DNA from: Bacteroidota bacterium
Lineage (GTDB): Bacteria; Bacteroidota; Bacteroidia; Chitinophagales; LD1
Direction of reading: 5' to 3'
Assembly (NCBI GenBank): GCA_018267385.1
Contig: JAFDYN010000010.1
Location: 1 to 64,000 of the forward strand
DNA: 64,000 nt
Shown: positions 60,798 to 64,000 of the stretch, piece by piece
How the letters are laid out: each line of letters begins with the position of its first letter
How positions within the stretch are numbered: position 1 is the stretch's first letter
Program-made: the position numbers and the translations under genes
The notes under the pieces: model-generated
What the model was told of the DNA's origin: nothing
Seen by the model: only the letters and a program-made list of their open reading frames with translations
The model's database searches: none

Positions 60798-60908
60798 TGC
60801 ACTTTGTATTTGAAAAACGAAATTACACTAATGCGGCAATATGCCAATGTTTGTCAACAGTCCACAATCTATGGTCAATAGCCCAGCCGCCTAATGGCGG
60901 GTTTTAGG

Positions 60909-60916
60909 TAAATTTG
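60909..60916 (+). promoter_or_regulatory. -7 element TAAATTTG for queE
   Basis: A perfect TAnnTTTG ending 7 bp before the ATG at 60924. No -33 TTG is evident. A near-leaderless transcript is implied. Confidence 0.5.
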
Positions 60917-60923
60917 TATCACA

Positions 60924-61538
60924 ATGTCATCTTCCGGCACACCACTACTCCCCGTGATGGAGCACTTCTACACCATACAGGGTGAGGGCTACTATCAGGG
61001 CCGTGCAGCCTACTTCGTACGGCTGGGAGGCTGTGATGTAGGCTGCCCGTGGTGTGATGTGAAAGAAAGCTGGGATGCAGAGGCACACCCCAAAATGTCT
61101 GTAGAGGAGATAGTAGCGGCGGTGGATGAAGCCGGGGCTAAAATATGTGTGATCACCGGCGGCGAACCACTGATGTATGACCTCACAGCACTGACGGCCG
61201 CGCTGCGCGCAAAAGGCATACGCTCTCATACCGAGACATCAGGCGCCTATCCTGCGCGAGGAGAGTTTGACTGGATCACCGTATCTCCCAAGAGATATAA
61301 ACCGCCAGTAGAGAGTATACTCCCGCTGGCCAGTGAGCTGAAGGTGGTGATCAATCACCGCAACGACTTCCGCTGGGCCGAGCAGTATGCAGCCAAGGTG
61401 AATGCTGCCTGCAAGCTTTTCCTGTCTCCTGAATGGGAGCAGGAGGAGGAGATGGTACCTATGGTGATAGAATACGTGAAGGAGCATCAGCAGTGGGAGA
61501 TCTCACTACAGATACACAAGTACCTGAATGTACCGTAA
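60924..61538 (+). CDS. queE: 7-carboxy-7-deazaguanine synthase QueE
   Basis: A 204-residue radical-SAM enzyme that makes 7-carboxy-7-deazaguanine for queuosine biosynthesis. The cluster motif is CX3CX2C (Cys37, Cys41, Cys44) in 'GGCDVGCPWCD', preceded by 'FYTIQGEGYYQGRAAYFVRL'. The SAM-contacting 'ITGGEPLMY' is at about 78-86 and 'ELKVVINHRNDF' follows. Length matches the compact QueE form. Other queuosine genes (queC, queD, queF) are not in the window. The OmpA-family gene follows 38 bp later. Confidence 0.95.
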   Translation: MSSSGTPLLPVMEHFYTIQGEGYYQGRAAYFVRLGGCDVGCPWCDVKESWDAEAHPKMSVEEIVAAVDEAGAKICVITGGEPLMYDLTALTAALRAKGIRSHTETSGAYPARGEFDWITVSPKRYKPPVESILPLASELKVVINHRNDFRWAEQYAAKVNAACKLFLSPEWEQEEEMVPMVIEYVKEHQQWEISLQIHKYLNVP

Positions 61539-61576
61539 CGACTTGAGACGATGGACAAGAGACATTAGACAATACA

Positions 61577-63496
61577 ATGAATAAACTTTTTCTGGCCCTT
61601 GCTGCGATACTCATCGGTGTGCAGTCTTTTTCGCAGACGGGAGTGACCTATGAGCATGCTAAAAAGCGCGCGCAAAACCACTATGACGCAGGCAACACTG
61701 CTTATGCTTTCGGCCGTTATGTACAGGCAGACTCGCTGCTAAAGATCGCTATAGAGAGTGAAAAGAACTTTGTAGACGCTCACTGGCTGCTGGGTATCAT
61801 GTACCTGGAGAATCAGCGCAACTATACAGGCGCTGTAGAAGAATTAAAACTCGTAGCACAGCTCAAGCCCGACTACCAGCCCGACGTAAACTGGCAGCTA
61901 GGCTTAGCCCTTTTCAATAAAGGCGACTTTGACGAAGCTAAGAAGGCTTTTCAGGCATACAGAGCGCAGCACCTGACACCTGACAGGGAAAAAGCTGCGG
62001 ATAACATGATCAAGAACTGCGATTTTGCCAAGGATGCGGTGAAGCACCCCGTAGCATTCAAACCAATCAATCTGGGCAGCGGTGTCAATAGCCCCGAGGA
62101 TGACCTGATGCCCGCACTGACGGCAGATGAGCACTGGCTTTACTTTACACGGCTGGAGCGCATAGGCCGGGCCCATGATGAGAATATCTTTGTATCGGAG
62201 AACCGTAACGGGCAGTGGAGCGAGGCGGTACCGGTATCTGAGAGGGTCAATACATTAGAGTTTAACGAAGGCGCACATTGTATCTCTCCGAGCGGCAAAT
62301 ATCTATTCTTTACCTCCTGCGACAGGCCAAACAGCATCGGAGGCTGTGATATTTATTTCTCCAAGAGGGATGGCAATGAATGGGAGCCGGGCAAAAACCT
62401 GGGGCCGGTGATCAATACCCGCGCTAAAGAGACCCAGCCATATATCACAGGCGATGGCCGTACGCTGTACTTTGTCAGCGCCAGAAACGGTGGCTATGGC
62501 GGCGGGGATATCTACTCCTCTACCCTGGGAGATGATGGCCGCTGGAGTGAGCCCAAAAACCTCGGTCCCGAGATCAATACCGATCAGGAGGAGGAGCGCC
62601 CCTTCATACATCCTGATGGCTATACCCTGTATTTCACATCCCGTGGCCATGAAGGGATGGGGGGAGCAGACCTCTTTATGTCCCGTCGGCAGGCGGATGG
62701 TACCTGGGGCAAGGCCATCAACCTGGGATACCCGATCAATACACCCGGCGATGAAATAGGCATATATGTCACTACAGACGGGCACTGGGCTTACTTTGCC
62801 TCTGAGCAGCCCGACACCAGGGGCGGTATGGATATCTACAAGTTCGAAATGCCGGAAAACCTGAAGCCATATCCTGTGAGCTATGTCAAGGGTGTCGTGA
62901 CCGATAAGGACAATGGCCGTCCGTTGGCCACTAAGATCCAATTCTTTGATCTCGCATCAGGTGTGATCTACTCCACGGCGTCATCAGACGGCAAAACAGG
63001 CGAATACCTGGCTACGCTGCCTACCGGCAAGAACTACGCCTGCCAGATATCCAAAGAGGGCTACCTTTTCTACTCTGCTAATTTCTCTCTGAAGGATGTA
63101 AAGCAAGGCGGAGCTTATATCATGGATATACAGCTGGAGAAGATCAAAGTGGGCAGCGCCGTGGTGCTGAATAATGTCTTCTTTGAGAGTAACAGCTATG
63201 AGCTGAAGAATGAATCGCGCACTGAGCTCAATACACTCATAGATCTGATGACCAAAAACCCGACGATGAAAATAGAAATAGGCGGTCATACAGATAACTC
63301 AGGCCTGGAGAAAGACAACGAGGCACTCTCTACCAATCGCGCAAAGTCAGTAAACGACTATCTCGTATCCAAAGGGATCTCGCAGGATCGACTGACCTAT
63401 AAAGGCTATGCAGCGACCAAGCCGATAGCAGATAATAAAACGGCGGAGGGTAAGGCTAAGAACAGAAGGACTGAGTTTATCGTGACAGGGATATAG
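61577..63496 (+). CDS. OmpA-family protein with TPR, propeller and CRD (PorE-like)
   Basis: A 639-residue envelope protein. After a signal peptide (about 1-20, 'GVQSFSQ') come two to three TPR repeats (about 25-150, 'AFGRYVQADSLLKIAIESEK', 'VDAHWLLGIMYLENQRNYTG'), a WD40/PD40 propeller (about 160-430, repeated 'LYFTRLER', 'YLFFTSCDR', 'LYFVSARN', 'LYFTSRGHEGMGGADLFMS'), a carboxypeptidase-regulatory-like domain (about 435-520, 'KGVVTDKDNGRPLATKIQFF') and a C-terminal OmpA peptidoglycan-binding domain (about 525-639, 'GGHTDNSGLEKDNEALSTNR'). This exact order is that of PorE, a T9SS component that anchors to peptidoglycan. Other members of the architecture have no proven T9SS role, so PorE-like is the safe call. 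Confidence 0.9.
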   Translation: MNKLFLALAAILIGVQSFSQTGVTYEHAKKRAQNHYDAGNTAYAFGRYVQADSLLKIAIESEKNFVDAHWLLGIMYLENQRNYTGAVEELKLVAQLKPDYQPDVNWQLGLALFNKGDFDEAKKAFQAYRAQHLTPDREKAADNMIKNCDFAKDAVKHPVAFKPINLGSGVNSPEDDLMPALTADEHWLYFTRLERIGRAHDENIFVSENRNGQWSEAVPVSERVNTLEFNEGAHCISPSGKYLFFTSCDRPNSIGGCDIYFSKRDGNEWEPGKNLGPVINTRAKETQPYITGDGRTLYFVSARNGGYGGGDIYSSTLGDDGRWSEPKNLGPEINTDQEEERPFIHPDGYTLYFTSRGHEGMGGADLFMSRRQADGTWGKAINLGYPINTPGDEIGIYVTTDGHWAYFASEQPDTRGGMDIYKFEMPENLKPYPVSYVKGVVTDKDNGRPLATKIQFFDLASGVIYSTASSDGKTGEYLATLPTGKNYACQISKEGYLFYSANFSLKDVKQGGAYIMDIQLEKIKVGSAVVLNNVFFESNSYELKNESRTELNTLIDLMTKNPTMKIEIGGHTDNSGLEKDNEALSTNRAKSVNDYLVSKGISQDRLTYKGYAATKPIADNKTAEGKAKNRRTEFIVTGI

Positions 63497-64000
63497 TCAA
63501 TCCTGTTTGCCGCCCGATAGTATTGAGCCAAGAATCAGTACCGGTACAGCCTGTACGGCATAGATGATCGGCATGATGTAGCGGAAGTTATTGATAGGCG
63601 CAGCGATGGTACTGGCACCACAGAAAGCACCTACAAAAAGGCCCAATGCCGCTATCACCAGTTTCTGCTCCAGCGTCAGGTTTAGCCTGCGTATCATCAC
63701 CACCCCGGCTATAGCCGAGATAAAAAACAATACCCACAGGGTACTATCGCATACCTGGCGGATAGCGGTGAGCGGTTTGAATACATGCTTTTTGAAGCCA
63801 TAGCTATCGCGATCTGAGGTAAAGAGCTGTTTAAGATTAGCATCAGCGTGGAAAGTGTCCGTCTCTCCTATCGGATGTGCTTTGAAGATGAGCTTAAAGT
63901 TTGGCAGGATGTAATGTTTGATATACTCCCCGCGATAGTGCGACTGCAGGAAGTCGCCATATTTCTGCATCTCAGTGCCCATGATGGCCCAGGCCTGCAG
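63497..64000 (-). CDS. Membrane protein, C-terminal part (cut by the window edge)
   Basis: An open frame of 168 codons running off the right edge with no stop; the in-frame ATG at 63982 is internal. The visible part has a soluble stretch ('YGDFLQSHYRGEYIKHYILP') followed by about three hydrophobic helices ('LWVLFFISAIAGVVMI', 'LVIAALGLFVGAFCGASTI', 'YIMPIIYAVQAVPVLIL'). The 'NNFRYIMPIIY' segment, a polar Arg-Tyr pair before a helix, resembles the end of GT39/PMT-type glycosyltransferases. It is convergent with the OmpA gene, its stop abutting that gene's stop. The family cannot be fixed without the N-terminal part. Confidence 0.65.
   Translation of the reverse strand: MQAWAIMGTEMQKYGDFLQSHYRGEYIKHYILPNFKLIFKAHPIGETDTFHADANLKQLFTSDRDSYGFKKHVFKPLTAIRQVCDSTLWVLFFISAIAGVVMIRRLNLTLEQKLVIAALGLFVGAFCGASTIAAPINNFRYIMPIIYAVQAVPVLILGSILSGGKQD

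Overview
The window is a chromosomal stretch of a Bacteroidota bacterium, most likely from the Chitinophagales/Sphingobacteriales side of the phylum. Supporting signs are type IX secretion system (T9SS) cargo with type A and type B C-terminal sorting domains, a PorP/SprF-like and a PorE-like T9SS envelope protein, a fused DAHP synthase-chorismate mutase, several typical Bacteroidota lipoproteins, and promoters of the TAnnTTTG (-7) type. There are no rRNA or tRNA genes, no CRISPR array and no recognisable transposase. Most genes look like ordinary chromosomal backbone. The clearest accessory pieces lie at about 2.6-7.7 kb. No species name can be given from the sequence alone.

Layout: 0.3-2.5 kb, an unknown DUF1826-like protein and a cytochrome P450. 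2.6-5.1 kb, a short promoter-peptide-terminator unit encoding a 37-residue membrane peptide, and a very AT-rich gene fusing an ABC-type/OLD-like ATPase to a methyltransferase. 5.0-7.7 kb, a T9SS type B adhesin lying between two imperfect copies of the 5' end of a penicillin-binding protein gene. 7.6-24 kb, the intact class A PBP, a T9SS protein, uvrC, a 2706-residue T9SS adhesin with Ig-like repeats, and a GMC oxidoreductase carrying a four-cysteine cluster. 24-30 kb, aromatic biosynthesis (DAHP synthase/chorismate mutase) followed by a probable phenolic natural-product cluster: UbiA prenyltransferase diverging from type III PKS, methyltransferase and FAD oxidoreductase. 29.7-33 kb, a bacteriophytochrome operon (response regulator, heme oxygenase, phytochrome kinase). 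33-41.5 kb, urocanate hydratase, an MscS channel, a sulfotransferase, a class III aminotransferase, a YCF48-like lipoprotein, a DUF885 lipoprotein and an AraC regulator. 41.5-51.4 kb, PorP/SprF, the rsgA-dtd-paiB-mazG operon, a T9SS esterase, a PLP trans-sulfuration enzyme with a TIGR02757 protein, a candidate structured RNA, and the CPBP protease-cdsA-psd operon. 51.4-54.4 kb, a five-gene envelope/MbnP locus. 54.5-64 kb, dusB, three surface-polysaccharide genes, an ALDH7-type dehydrogenase, queE, the PorE-like OmpA protein and a partial membrane protein.

How the genes fit together: the T9SS proteins (PorP-like, PorE-like) and four cargo proteins (type B adhesin, two type A adhesins, esterase) belong to one secretion pathway although they are scattered. 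DAHP synthase/chorismate mutase feeds aromatic precursors, and the PKS cluster next door would make a methylated, oxidised and possibly prenylated phenol or quinone. The phytochrome operon provides red/far-red sensing and its own chromophore through heme oxygenase. CdsA and Psd act in the same phospholipid pathway.

The items most worth following up are the ATPase-methyltransferase fusion, the 37-residue peptide unit, the type III PKS/UbiA cluster, the structured RNA at 48.55-48.75 kb, and the MbnP locus with its CX4CH cytochrome-like lipoprotein.
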